Below are positions 20,998 to 32,390 of a stretch of 64,000 nucleotides of DNA, in pieces. The notes beneath the pieces were generated by a model that saw only the letters and a program-made list of their open reading frames with translations, had not been told where the DNA came from and did no database searches. The position numbers and the translations under genes are program-made. The first letter of the stretch is position 1, and each line of letters opens with the position of its first letter. Source of the stretch: Ichthyophis bannanicus (Eukaryota; Chordata; Amphibia; Gymnophiona; Ichthyophiidae); assembly GCA_033557465.1 (NCBI GenBank), contig CM066037.1:202491156-202555155 (forward strand), in the 5' to 3' direction.

Positions 20998-22383
20998 CAA
21001 TAGAGGTTTATAATAAATAAAAACTTCCAATATTAAAATTCTAAAATTTGTAAAATAATAAATCATGGTAAACAAAGAGACCAAAAGCATAAGATAAATA
21101 CTTACTTAAATAATGATATGGTTTTTAAAAAAACCTTTGGGAACAAACACACTGTAATGCATAAAAAATACATAATAAAAATACAAATACAAATACACCA
21201 AATAAATAACATATTGAGAAACAGCAGTGAATAATAAATAAATAGTTACATTGAATGACTATAATAAATGACATCAATAAATAGTTACATTAAATGACTA
21301 CTAAAAACATCAAACTACTATAAAACCAATGAAGAGCGACGGAGGATCTAAATCCAAACTCAAAGAAGGAGGTAATTTCACTAGAGGAACTACTAAGGAA
21401 AAAGCATGAACGTAAATAGAAGAGGACTACATACAGCATGAAACCAAGAGAGGCTCAAAAAAATATATATATTGTGCTCTAGATGATAATATGCCATAAA
21501 TAGAGGATCATGTATTATAATTTATATATATTTAAAAGAAAACTGCTCAATGTTACATACTTGCTTGATTTAATAAACCCTAAAAACATCAAAGTACTAA
21601 AAGAATAAATAACAACGGGGGATAAATCTAACTTCAAAAGGGATGTTAGAACACTAAAAGAACTACTAAAAACCAACTATAAATCAAAATGTGTTCAGTG
21701 AGAGACTTAAACTACCATTTTGGTGTATTATTATCTAACATTAGGCTCTATTGCACGACATGTTTTTCGCAAGCGAAAGAGAACAAAGAGGAAACTACTT
21801 AAAACATTGAGCGGATGTGAAGGGCTCAAAAAAGTTATATTCTGAATGGTAATGTGCCATAAATAACACAAAAGAGGAGCTTGCAAAGCCAACTTGTGTA
21901 TTGAGGAGAGATTAGAGATGGTAAAGAGATTACTGACGATACAGTATGTTCAAGGGTTGCTAAAGTGATACGACTTTCACAGGGGACCGAAATCATCGAT
22001 GGATTTTATTTTGTAGAAGGAACAACAATATCTCATGACCAAAGTCCCGATTTATAGCTGTAAGTAAACACAATAATACTTTGCAAAAACAACTTGTATA
22101 TTAAGAAGTGATTACCGACAAAATGGCTTATTATGGCTTATTAGTTTTTAATACTTTATGGTTTTAACTTGTAGCTGAAAACTACTACTGATACTTCAGT
22201 AGTGAGATGTTGTTCCTTCTATGTTTTTTTAAACACATTGATGAGCACGGTCCCCTGTGAAAGTCGCATTATTTCAGTAAAACCTTTTGAATACACAAAA
22301 TAAACCATTTTGTCGGTAATCACTTCTTAATATACAAGTTGTTTTTGCAAAGTATTATTGATTTCGGTCCCCTGTGAAAGTCG

Positions 22384-22892
22384 TATGTTTATGTTTGCAG
22401 CTTAATGCTGTTTATCCACATGACCCTAGCACAGTCGGGCCAAAGGTGAACGTCTGTCACATTTCAATATACAGACTACCTTTTCATGATCCGCATTAGT
22501 GAGTATCATCCGCTATTTGACTTGTATTTGTTTTTATTTTTATTTGTTTTCATTTTGGTTTTATGCCTCTCTGCCCTGCGTCTTTTTTAACTTGGAGTGT
22601 TTACACATATCATTTATGTATGAGTTGATAGATATATTTTAATTACCATTCGTGCATTACACAACCACCTTTGTTTTTACCCTCTATCCATGCCCGTGTT
22701 ATTTTTGTTAATCTTGTTCATTTTTACTTATTTGTTTTTAATACGTTTTAATGTATAATTCTATTTATGTTATTTTTGTCAGTTTGATACCCCCTGAGGA
22801 AGGCGTTCCGCCGAAACGCGTTGGGGAACTTTAATAAAACTTCTTGGATCAAGCATCTGTGTCATCACACCTCTCTCTCGCTCCTTGTGATC
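22384..22892 (-). repeat. fold-back element, right arm
   Basis: Inverted partner of 20490-20997. Confidence 0.9.
22790..22826 (+). ncRNA. hammerhead-ribozyme-like motif (right arm)
   Basis: CTGAGGA (22794-22800), stem II GGCG-TTC-CGCC (22802-22812), GAAAC (22813-22817), then GCGTTGGGG. Flanking C and G runs can form stem I. All core hammerhead elements are present in order. The third stem is only a palindrome, as in the dimer-dependent hammerheads of Penelope-like elements. Confidence 0.58.
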
Positions 22893-22931
22893 TCTGGTTG
22901 GTGTTGCGAGAGTTGCTCTGCTCTCTTTGTA

Positions 22932-22948
22932 CAGTGCCACAGACGTGA
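22932..22948. repeat. 17-bp target site duplication, right copy
   Basis: Exact repeat of 20473-20489. The DIRS-2 sequence continues on its far side. Confidence 0.9.
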
Positions 22949-23760
22949 CAGGTCTGGTGCCTGCAAACAAAATGACTGCCAGAGAGCCTGCACGGGAAAC
23001 TTCCCCCCTGTCCAAAGTGGGGAGAGGGAGAGGCCAACCCCATGCTCCTGGCCTGCAGCGGACATCCCTGATCCTCCAGGTAGTGCTCCCAGTCCCTCTC
23101 TTTGTTCCTCCACATCACAGCTCTCCCTTTTAGAAGCACGGCAAGAACCCGTTTGTGAAAGAGAGCTGAGACGTGCCTCATACGCGGCACAGATGGATTT
23201 CGAGATGGGCATAAGGATTCATATTGTAATTAAACAAATGAAACCCCACTTGCAGCCCGTTATCATTTTGTTATCCCGCAATCTGCCTTGGAGGCCTCTG
23301 ATGATCACGCAGCAGCTGGAACTCACCACTTCAGTATGAGATGGCCAACCAGGATCCAGTCAAGCTGGCAGGACTGTCCACTACTGTCGGGAGACCCGAT
23401 GCCGACTTAACAACTCACGGGTACTCCATGGAGGTCTCTCCTCACCCAACAAAGGGCTCTGGGTCGTACTGTACTCATTTAGATCTTTTTTTTTTCAACT
23501 TTGCTGTTCTCCCAAACCTGTGCAGAGAGACCTCCGCTCAGGACAGCTCTGCATCTAACATACACTTCTGTCAGATCTCTTTACCCCTGGGGTGACTCTG
23601 AATTCCAAGGAAGTGTGCCCACCAGCTGCTGGAGACTGAAGATACTGACAGAAGGAAGGAAGTTTCTCTAGCTTTAGGGGGTGACATCACTAGAAAAATG
23701 TGCATATCAGTCTCCAGCTGCTGGTGGGCGGACACTACCCGATCGTCTGGACTGGATTGA

Positions 23761-23860
23761 AGGAACATGGATGAAATTATAATGCCTCTGTACTGTTCCA
23801 TGGTGCAACTGCATCCTGAATATTGTGTGCAATTCCGGTCGCCAGATAGGCTTGGATGTT
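23761..23860 (+). pseudogene. CR1-like LINE RT C-terminal scrap
   Basis: Translates as EIIMPLYCSMVQLHPEYCVQ then FRSPD, matching the segment IIMPLYRSMAQPLPEYCVQF of the 10508-10855 copy. Confidence 0.75.
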
Positions 23861-23944
23861 TCAGAGATATTTCTCAGAGTTTGTCTGATGAAATGAATGA
23901 TTTTATATTGTAATACTATAAGCTTTGCAGTCCACTTTGTATGT

Positions 23945-24040
23945 TTTTGACTGTTAAATTGTTAAGTGCCGTTGAATCGGTGTCAACTCCTGGCAACCCT
24001 CTGGGTCTGAAAACTGGATTATAAGTGATGTAATTAAATT
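23945..24040 (-). repeat. RTE/BovB-type SINE tail fragment
   Basis: Plus strand AAGTGCCGTTGAATCGGTGT followed by CAACTCCTGGCAACCCTCTG is the reverse complement of the tail of the SINE at 24506-24730 with changes. Sequences of this kind are 3' ends of RTE-type LINEs and their SINEs. Confidence 0.5.
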
Positions 24041-25070
24041 AAATTAATTCTCTACTCCTTTCCTTATGATTCCTAGCATGCTATTTGCTTTCTTGGACAC
24101 CACTGTACACTGGGCAAAGGGTTTCAACGCATTATCCACGAAGACACCTAGATCCTTTTCCTGGGTGATGATTCCTAATATGGAACCTTGTATCGTGTGA
24201 CCGTAGTTTGGGTTCTTCTCCCCTAAGTGCATAACTTTGCACTTGTCCACATTAAATTTTCTCTCTCATTTCATTTTCTCAAGGTCCTCACAATCCACTT
24301 GTGCTTGCTGAATAATTTTGTGCCATCTGCAAATTTGATCACCTCACTCACTATTCCATTTTCCAGGTCATTTATGAATACGTTAAAAAGTAGTGGGCCT
24401 AGCACAATTCCTTGGGGTACTCCACTATCCACCTTTCTCCACTGAGAAAACTGGCTATTTAGCCCTATTCTTTGTTTTATATCTTTTAGCCCAATCCTAA
24501 TTCACAATGAGTGGAAGAGTAGCCTAATGGTTAGAGCAACTACCTAGTACCAAAGAGATCAAGGGTTTGATTCCCACTAGTGCTCTTTGTGACCTTGGGC
24601 ATGTCACTTAACCCTCCATTGCCTTGGAAGAAAAGGCTGGGCAATCTACTTCCAGTTATATATTGCCAAGAAAACCCAGAGGCCCAGGAATCAGTACTGA
24701 CTTGACAGCACTTAAAAAAAAATATTTACAATAGTACAAAGCCTCCTATCCCATGACTTTATAATATGCCCAAGAGTCTCTCATGAGGGACCTTATCAAA
24801 GGCTTTCTGAAAATACAGATACACTATATCAACCGGCTCACCATTATCTACCTGTTTACTCATCCTTCAAAAAAAATAACAAATTCATAAGCAAAACTTT
24901 TCTTTGTTAAATACATGTTGGCTTTCTCCCATTAAACCATTACTTTCTATATGTTCATTAATTTTGTTCTTTATAATGGTATCTACCATTTTTGCCCATA
25001 CTGACTCACCAGTCTGTAGTTTTCTGGATCACCTCTGGAAAACTAAGGCATATCACCTCATCAGTCTGAC
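24041..25070 (-). pseudogene. CR1-like LINE fragment, split by a SINE
   Basis: Minus strand: DKCKVMHLGEKNPNYGHTIQ and QEKDLGVFVDNALKPFAQCT (24044-24250), then palm sequence with VPQGIVLGPLLF-like residues (24330-24480), and the FQKAFDKVPHE-type block near 24780-24830. Small deletions and frame changes throughout. Interrupted at 24506-24730. Confidence 0.82.
24506..24730 (+). repeat. tRNA SINE with MIR-like body and RTE-type tail
   Basis: A box AGCCTAATGGTTAGAGCAAC, B box GGTTTGATTCCC, body GTGACCTTGGGCATGTCACT, then GCCAAGAAAACCCAGAGGCC, a GACTTGACAGCACTT end and A8-9. The flanking LINE sequence gives a short duplication (ATTCACAAT / ATTTACAAT). Its tail differs from the SINE at 14964-15258, so two SINE families with different LINE partners are present. 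Confidence 0.78.
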
Positions 25071-26640
25071 ATAACTTGGATCCTCTCCTCAAAAAAAACT
25101 TGATCAAATGATCTAGCTTCTCTTCCAAAGAGGAGACCCCACCGATCCTTTCCTGTTGGTACATAAGAGATGTCTCCTACCTGGAAAACAAGTCTCTTGA
25201 GATGCAGCTCTTCTACCCAGACAATACCATCTCACATCATGAAATCTGGACTTGCCCTGATTGGATCTTGACCCTCCTTTAAGTCTTATCTTTATGCAGC
25301 CACAGCGGCTTGGACTCTATGAAATCCTTTACCAGTTTCTTCAAATCCTCCCCAAAAAGGAGCTTCCCTTCAAAGGGAAGTCTGCTCAGTTGAGTCTTTG
25401 ACATCATCTTTGCCACAAGAACCTCAGCACTGGCACTGCAATCACCATATTTATAGCTAAAGTTCTGATGAGACTATATAAGGCATCCACCATGTAAGCC
25501 AAACTGGCCTCAAGTCAAGCAGCTTCCTTGTGTTCCACCAAACCCTCTTCCAAAGACCCAAGGAAAGTTGTTGAACCCAATACAAGCAGACTCTGCATAA
25601 ATAAGCACTGAAAACCGCTGCTTGAAGACCCAGGGTTGCCTCCTTAAGGCTTGCTTCAATAAAGTCTTTATCTTTCAATCTTGCATGTCCTTGTGTTGTA
25701 CCCCATCAACTGGAAAGGTGGCATTCTTCATAACCTTGGAAACCAGTAACTCAACCTTAGGTTTCTTCAGTTTCTCCTTTTCCACAGAAGACAGTGGGTA
25801 CAATTGTCCATAGCTCTGCCCACTCTCAAGCCTGCCACAGGCATATCCCACTCTGTAATAGAGCCCTGATCAGCTTATGGATAGAAAAGGACTTTGTAGG
25901 CTTAAACAGCCCTTCCAAGATCGGATTTCCTGAGACTTCCAACTGCTTCAATGGATCTTTCGCAATACTAAGTGCCTCCAATTCCTGCTAAATCATCGAA
26001 GGGAGCGCTTCTCTCCAGAAGAGATGCACCAGTGTGGGATCATCCGCCTCACTTCCTTCCTTTAAGCCCTCGCATGAATCCCATCCTGATTTCCCAAACC
26101 AGATGAGTTCCACTGCTCAGACACCATCACAGATAGCACTGAATGGAAATCCCTGTCCTCAGAGTCCCTGGATCCTTAGGGCTTAATGGTGGGTCTTTCC
26201 CACCAAGCACACGTGAGGGGAGGAGGATACCTATCTCTGCTATATATAGTATGCCTCATTCAATAACACTACAAACTCTGCAGAAAACAATTTCCCAGCC
26301 CAGAGAATCCTGGCCATGTGGGGGTTCCCTAGAGTCTCCTACCATTGCTGAGCCAGAATCTCTACAGCTTCCTCCAGAACCAAAAAGGAAGGACTAAGGG
26401 AAGCCAGAGCATCCTGCCTTACTGAGGACAAAATGGCGACTGTTCCCATACTGCCATCTCCCTCAGACTCCACAGCTTCAGTATCAGTGCAATAAAACAG
26501 TTCTAATCCTGTAGAATCCCACTCTGAACTTAGCAAGTCCTTTCAATCCTCCATAACAGAAGCTGCACTGTCCGGAGTTTTCCCTGTGCCTTTCAAAGTG
26601 CGAAGAGTGCTTTGCATGCTCAAGGAGGAAGGCATCATGT
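25071..26640 (-). mobile_element. DIRS-2 family fragment (Gag region)
   Basis: The minus strand near 25457-25678 resembles the DIRS-2 Gag segment at 19600-19740 (LQA..SAYLCRVCLYWVQQ). The non-coding strand likewise has parallel wording (CCAAAAAGGAGCTTCCCTTC at about 25353 versus CCAAACAGCAGCTTACCCTT at about 19403). Full of frameshifts. The right edge is uncertain. Confidence 0.5.
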
Positions 26641-27755
26641 AACCTGAAGTGACTCTACACTATACTGCAACAGCAATACATGTCGCTCATGCATTGAAGA
26701 AATAGTGATGTCGCTTACGTCTTGGACCGTCTGCATCTCCCTGCTGTCCCAACTAAGAATCAATGCAAATATTCCTCTCCCACAAGGTTTTCAGTGCATC
26801 AGCACTGCAGCACTTAGATTTCCCTTGCCATGGACAGAGCCACCAAAAATTTGAGTTCACTTTGCTACTTTCACCTCCTCACCTTAACCCTTTCTCCACC
26901 TCTTGCTGGCTTTATTTTAAACCTGGAGGTAATGAAGGAGAAGGAGGGGGAAGCAACTGCAGCATTAAAATGGAGAAGGACCCAGATTTCTCCAAGTGTC
27001 ACCAAATTCCTGGGAAGCTGTGTTGAAGTCCTCCACCAATAGTGCTACTGTGGGGAGAAGGAGATGCCTGCTACTCACCATTAAAACCCGATTTTGCAGT
27101 ATGTCCAACCACCAGCATCTACTTTAGATGGTCACTATTCTGTAAGCATGCATGTTGTCCCATTGCACATACTTTCAATATGGGTATGCATAAGGTCAGA
27201 GCACAGCCAAAATTTACACATATTTCTAAACGATATGGGTGTAGGTATTTACACATGCTCTAGGGTGGGCATAACTGCAGCAACTAGGTTAAGACACGTT
27301 ATTATGCCCCTGTTTTATAAAGTAAAGTACACACATATTTCACTTTATAAAATAGGCCCCACATACGCATGTGGTAACACATTTTAACTACACAGGGTAT
27401 TGTAAAATTGCCCTCATGGAGCTTGATTTTATAACAGGACACCTACATGAGAAGTCCAAAAAAATGCTTAGGTGTTTATGAAAAAGGCTCCCAAAACCAG
27501 CTCCTGTAGTGTGTAAATGTCAATACACATAATTGCACCAGCTACAAAGCAGGTACAAACGTGTGCTTGTACTCTACACATGAACTCACATACATTGTAA
27601 CTCTGTCCAACCTATGCTCTTTGGAATGCTGCCACACAGCATGCATATACATACTCTGATGTATTGTCACTGCACATACATACATGCACATATGCCATAG
27701 GGTAATTTTATTAAAGACCTTTTCCACATGTAAAATAACCTTTACATGCAGAAAA
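26641..27755. other. unassigned stretch, probably old repeat
   Basis: No credible coding region. 27280-27520 is rich in TTTATAAAA and CACATATTT wording typical of old transposon relics, but I cannot name a family. It forms the left flank of DIRS-B. Confidence 0.45.
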
Positions 27756-28009
27756 GTGTAGTTACACACCTGTAACAAATGTTCTCCAGGGACAGCAGGA
27801 ATCAGTCCTCACATATGGGTGACAACGCCAACGGAGCCCATGTGGAAGCATCTCTCCAGCTTTCAAAGAAAGCCTTCGGGAGATGCACCACACATGCGTG
27901 GTCCACTTCCCACGCAAGGGTGCCATCTTGCCTCAGTCTAACGGAATAGCTAAGATGGCAAAAATAAAATATGGTAAGGCAGCAACTCCAAGGGAAGGAG
28001 GGAGGGTTG

Positions 28010-28100
28010 TGAGGACTGATTCCTGCTGTTTCCAGAGAATACCTGTTACAGGTGAGTAACTACACTTTTTCTGGGAACAAACAGGAAGTCAGAATGGGAC
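28010..28100 (-). repeat. DIRS-B internal complementary region
   Basis: ACCTGTTACAGGTGAGTAAC and then TACAC|TTTTTCTGGGAAC reproduce the joined outer edges of the element. This places the outer ends at 27756 and about 32390. Confidence 0.82.
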
Positions 28101-28197
28101 TCTCAAGCTACAGGCTACCGAGAACTTGTAAAAATGACACGGTGGCCTGTAAGAGTGAACCGTGATCGGCAGCAACTGAATCCCTATAGAGAGACTC

Positions 28198-28801
28198 TCA
28201 CAAAACCAAGGTGTCCAGTCGGGACCAGCACTTAGATAGCCTGAACACAGAAGGGTCGGAGGGCAGGAGTTGCCTACACCCCAAAGAGATTACGGAGAAT
28301 GGCCTAGCCGAAGGCGCTATTCCGTTGGGACTCCTTCTCCAGGCAGCAGTGAGCTGTGAAGGTATGGACCGAAGACCAGGTGGCAGCCCGTCACAGGTCG
28401 GAACGCAGATTTGCCACAGAAGTAACCATGGCTCTGACATGGTGTGCTGTGACCCTCTGGTCCAGTGAGATCCCTGTTTGCTTGTAGGCAAAGGTAATGC
28501 AGTCTGCCACCAAAGTGGACAGAGTTTGCTTAATAACTGGACCTGTGAGAGGGACCCCAGGTAGGGGTGTAGGAGAGAGCCCTGCTCCTGTGAAAGTAGC
28601 CCTGGAGCTCGGTCCAGGAGAATCGGCGGCAATGCCACCAATAGGGAAAGGAGCAGTGGGAACCAGGACTGCCTGGGCCACCGAGGGGCTATTAGCATTA
28701 GCGATGCTCTGTCGCCCAGAACCTTGAATAGTGTCTTCGCTACCAGCAGTGTCAGTGGAAGGTGTACATGAGGCCTTCCGTTCATGGGATGAGGAATGCA
28801 T
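28198..28801 (-). pseudogene. DIRS-B tyrosine recombinase, internally deleted
   Basis: The stretch keeps TLSTLVADCITFAYKQTGIS and TAHHVRAMVTSVANL (HxxR). It jumps from the region preceding the core-binding domain (SRATFTGAGLSPTPLPG) almost directly to this C-terminal part. Compared with DIRS-D, the core-binding domain and the TSARR catalytic Arg segment are missing. The HY nucleophile region is frameshifted. Confidence 0.82.
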
Positions 28802-28835
28802 CCGCTGCCACCCAGAACGGGTGTGGCTGGCAAAA

Positions 28836-30283
28836 TCAGAATCGGGGCAACTGCGTATTGTCCGGACTAGCGAACAGGTCCATCGAGGGGACGCCCCAGA
28901 GATGATGCAGCCGTGAGGCTACCACTGGATCCAAGTGCCACTTGTGCGGCTGGAGGACGCTGCTCAGTTTGTCCGCCAGGTACACCACCATTAGGCGCAT
29001 CCCTCTGCATGCTGCATAGGAGCAGAGAGCTACCGCCTCCTGGAAGAGGAGGTAAGACCCTTTTCCCCCCTGTTCATTCAGAACATTGCAACCTGACTGA
29101 CAGTCTGGATCAGCACCTAGCTGGTGGCGGAAGGCTTGAACAGATAGGTATATTGCCCGGAGCTCTAGCAGGTTGATTTGCATCCAGGATTCCCTCTGGG
29201 ACCAGCAGGCTTGCATCTGGAGGCTCCCGCAATGCACTCCCCAGCCCATTAGCGAGGCATCTGTGGCAAGGACCTTCTGGGGGTTGGGTGCCTTGAAGGG
29301 AATCCCAGCCTGAAGGGGACATGGAATCTGCCACCATCCGAGGGAGCCCACCAGCTGACAGGTCACTTTCACTCCATTCCTGAGCCTGCTTGTGGCTTGT
29401 GTCCACTGAAAGCGGAGGCACCACTGGGTGACCCACATGTGCAGGCGGGCATATGTGGTCACGTGGACCTTGGAGGTCATGCGTCCCAAAAGGTGGAGTA
29501 GGATCCAGGCAGGAAGTGTCCAGCATCGGTATACCTGTACGGTCAACTCCCTGAGGTATTCTGACCTCTCCCAAAGGAGGAAGGCTTTTGCCTGGAGGGT
29601 ATCTAGTTGCGCCCCTATGAACTCTAGGCGCTGGGTTGGAGTGAGATGGGACTTGGGGTAGTTTATAATGAACTCCAGGTCCTGCAGGGTGTTGATGGTG
29701 AGGCCAGTGGTGCAGTGTGCTTCTGCAGCCATGTCCCCCTTTATGAGCCAATCGACTAAATAAGGGAAGATGAAGGCCCCTTGGAGCCAGAGGTGGGCTG
29801 CTACCACTGCAAGGCACTTTGTGAAGACCCTTGGTGACGAGGCCAGACTGAAGGGCAGCACCCTGCATTGGTAGTGCTGTCCTCCCACTACGAACTGGAG
29901 GTATTTTCTGTGGCTGGGATGAATTAGGATGTGACTGTAGGCATCCTTTAGGTCTAAGGAGCATAGCCAATCTCTCTGCTGGAGGAATGGCAGTAGAGTC
30001 CCAAGGGAGAGCATTTTGAACCTCTCCCTGACCAGAAACCTGTTGAGCTCTCGCAGGTCCAGGGTGGGCCAGAGGCCCCATGTCCTCTTGGGGACGAGGA
30101 CTACCTGGAGTAGAAGCCTGTGCCCCAGAAATGTTTCTGCAATGGCTCCACTGCTTTGTCAATGATTAAGCCTGCTAGCTCAGTGAGGAGCAGGGTCTGG
30201 TGAAGGAGAGGCCTGGTGGCTTCTCCTGGGAAGTACGAAGGTTGTAGGTGGAGGAGGTAGCCCACTTTGACCACTTGTAGCAC
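28836..30283 (-). pseudogene. DIRS-B reverse transcriptase/RNase H, active site mutated
   Basis: The frame 28836-30014 has LGTLLPFLQQRDWLCSLDLK, YSHILIHPSHRKYLQFVVGG, SPRVFTKCLAVVAAHL, then FPYLVDWLI, where the catalytic YLDD has become YLVD. RNase H continues with VLATDASLMGWGVHC, LLELRAIYLS and DLFASPDNTQLPRF. The upstream RT start is in another frame (30101-30283). Confidence 0.88.
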
Positions 30284-30353
30284 CCAGGTGATGGCTGTTC
30301 ACCTGTGGGCAGCAGAACCACCCCTGCGGTGTGGGGAGGTCAAACCCAGGCAG

Positions 30354-31979
30354 TCAAATATCCCCCCAGGCTGGGCCTAAGCTGGCACCTAGGACTTCGG
30401 GGGCCTTTTGTTTTCTGGGACCATGTCCCTGGCTTTTTTGTTGCTGGCCTTGTTGAGGAGCCAGGAAGGCCTGGAAATGCGGTGTACCGCTAAAACCCCC
30501 TTTCTTCCTCAAAAAGAAGGGTTTGTTCCCTGGGGCTTTCTTCCAGGGTTGCACCGAGGTCTTCTTTGAAATCCTGGTTCTCGTCACATACTCGGTTTCT
30601 ATCTCCACTGCCGTGTCCACCATGGGCTTCCCAAATAGTTTATCCTACAACCATTGTTCCAGGTCAGACGACTGCAGCCATGCCTGGCATCGAGCCCCGA
30701 TGCATGCGGCGGCCACTCTGGTTGATGACTCAAAGCCATTGTAGGCTGCCTGGGACAAAACCTTTGAGCATTCTTTTACCGCCGAGGTCAGGGTCTTGAA
30801 GCTCTGTAAGAGTTCCCCATTGAGGCATGCTGAGAATCCACCAAGCTCCTTCAACAGTTCCTTCAGGTACATGCCGTTGTAGAGCTGGTAGGACTGGATC
30901 TGGCATGTTAGCATCTAGCCCTGAAAAACCTTCCAGCCGAGGGCATCGAGAGTTCAGGCCTCCCTGCCAGGTGGCACTAACAAATGAGTTTTTTGACTTT
31001 TAAGCTAGTGCATGGCCGACTTCACAACCATGGAGTTGTGGGAAAGCCGAGCCTTTTGAAACCCAGGGCTTCATGTAGCCAGTACATGGTGCTGAGGCAC
31101 CTACTAACGATTGGTACCAATGCTGGTGTTTCCCACATCTGGAGGAGGCGGCGGTCAGAGATTGGGGCACTTTGACCATAAGGGTTTCCTTTGGGAGTGC
31201 TTGATATTGGAATATCGCCAATTCCTTCAAAACCGGTGGAGTTCAAGGACCATCTCGACATCCAGGGAAGCCCTCGATGTCGAGGGTCCCGTCATCGGGG
31301 CAGATGAACCAGACAAGCTAGACATGAATGCCCGCTGCATGGCCACTAGGGCAGATATACTGCTCTCTAGGGCTGTCATTATGATTTCCATACCAGTTGG
31401 CTCCGCAGCCTTTGACACGGGCACAGAGGAATTTGGGCCCAGCGCCGGTACTGTTGAGGGTGAGTCCTAAATGAGGATGGCCTCAGAGGTCCAGTGCCGG
31501 TTGGCAGGTGCCGACGACTCCTTACGGGACACCTTGGAAGACCACTCCTGCCCCAACTCCTCAGACTCAAGCCTGGGACTGCGGGTCATGGGGTGAGATT
31601 TCTCCTTCTTCCCAGATCCGTCCTCCAAGGCAATCTTCGAGGGTTTCTTCTTCTTGTGCTTCACCTCCAGGGACTTCCGCTCGGAGGAACGGCAGCCATG
31701 GTACTCCAAGGGGGCTTTGACTTTGCGGGTCACCAAGGTATCGGAGGGAGCCCTGGGGCGTGGTGTCACTGGAGACTCCGGCTCGGAGTCAGACTTCTGA
31801 AAAAACTTTTCCTGCTGCTGATGGCGGCTCTTTAAGGCCTTTGAGGTCATGGTTCTGCAGAGTTCACAGTCGGAGTCGTCGTGCTCCGGGCCGAGGCATC
31901 AGAGGCAGCAGTCGTGTGGGTCGGTGAGTGGCATCATTTTGCCACACTGGTCACACTTTTTGAAGCTACTGGAGGTCAT
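30354..31979 (-). pseudogene. DIRS-B Gag-like ORF1, broken
   Basis: Start at 31979: MTSSSFKKCDQCGKMMPLTD then PHDCCL and a stop where the family has Arg (CLRCLGPDH in DIRS-D), probably CGA to TGA. Later pieces: serine/lysine-rich sequence (31467-31850), QSYQLYNGMYLKELLKELGG and ARCQAWLQSSDLEQWL (30645-30914), and a basic C-terminus (30354-30623). Confidence 0.83.
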
Positions 31980-32199
31980 CGGAAAAAGGGGGTCCCCCAC
32001 CATCTGGCGGGGGTCTGAGGATTTTGGCTGAAAAAGGGCACGAATGCCAGTTGAGGAACACCTCGGTGAAAAAATGAGAAAATGAATAGATGAACTCGAG
32101 AAACGACGCCTAGGCAAACTGCTCACGGGCAGGAGGGAGTATGCAAACTGAACAAAACTTTAAAAAAAAAAATCTGACTTTTTCCCTGGAAACAGGACA

Positions 32200-32390
32200 A
32201 CGTCCGATGGGCTCTGCGGAAAAAAGGAGACTGAGGCAAGATAGCACCCTTGGATGGGAAGTGGACCACACATGTGTGGTGTATCTTCCAAAGGCTTTCT
32301 TTGAAAGCTGGAGAGATGCTTCAGCGTGGGCTCCATTGGCGCCGATGTCACCCATATGTGAGGACTGACTTCCTGCTTGTTCCCGGAGAA
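32200..32390 (-). repeat. DIRS-B left (5') inverted terminal repeat
   Basis: Nearly the reverse complement of 27790-27960, sharing the CCCATATGTGAGGACTGA box and the GAAAGCTGGAGAGATGCT segment. Ends CCCGGAGAAT at 32390. Confidence 0.82.

Larger units (their letters stand above)
20490..22931. mobile_element. 2.44-kb fold-back element, probably Penelope-like, non-coding
   Basis: The arms 20490-20997 and 22384-22892 are near-identical inverted repeats of about 508 bp. The middle adds further inverted pairs: CTTTCACAGGGGACCGAAAT near 21969 is mirrored near 22250 and 22360, and AAAACAACTTGTATATTAAG near 22083 is mirrored near 22330. No frame of useful length exists. Each arm carries a hammerhead-like motif. 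Inverted long terminal repeats, hammerheads and variable-length target duplications are known in Penelope-like elements. The element is bounded by a perfect 17-bp duplication. A 39-bp tail (22893-22931) is present only at the right end. Confidence 0.72.
18046..23760 (-). mobile_element. DIRS-2: divergent DIRS-like element, split by a fold-back insert
   Basis: Minus-strand fragments read, from the right: the 5' end near 23700-23760 (CAGTCTCCAGCTGCTGGTGG, repeated inverted near 23620), gag-like sequence (22949-23300, 19209-20472), RT (18654-19074) and RNase H (18046-18430). The Gag and RT differ strongly from DIRS-A to -E, so this is a separate family. The 20490-22931 element inserted into it, leaving 17-bp duplications. 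The recombinase end is missing at the 18046 junction with the CR1-like LINE. Confidence 0.72.
27756..32390 (-). mobile_element. DIRS-B: deleted, non-autonomous DIRS copy
   Basis: Minus-strand order: 5' terminus 32390 (TTCCCGGAGAAT), Gag (31979 to 30354), RT/RNase H (30283 to 28836), recombinase remnant (28801 to 28198), ICR (28010-28100) and right terminus 27756 (GTGTAGTTACACACCTGTAA). Length is 4.6 kb against 5.75 kb for DIRS-D. The recombinase has lost its central region and the RT active site is mutated, so the copy cannot be autonomous. Confidence 0.9.

Noticed and set aside
27542..27778. 78-codon minus-strand frame near DIRS-B
   Set aside because: Low-complexity composition, no homology recognised, no splice or promoter context.
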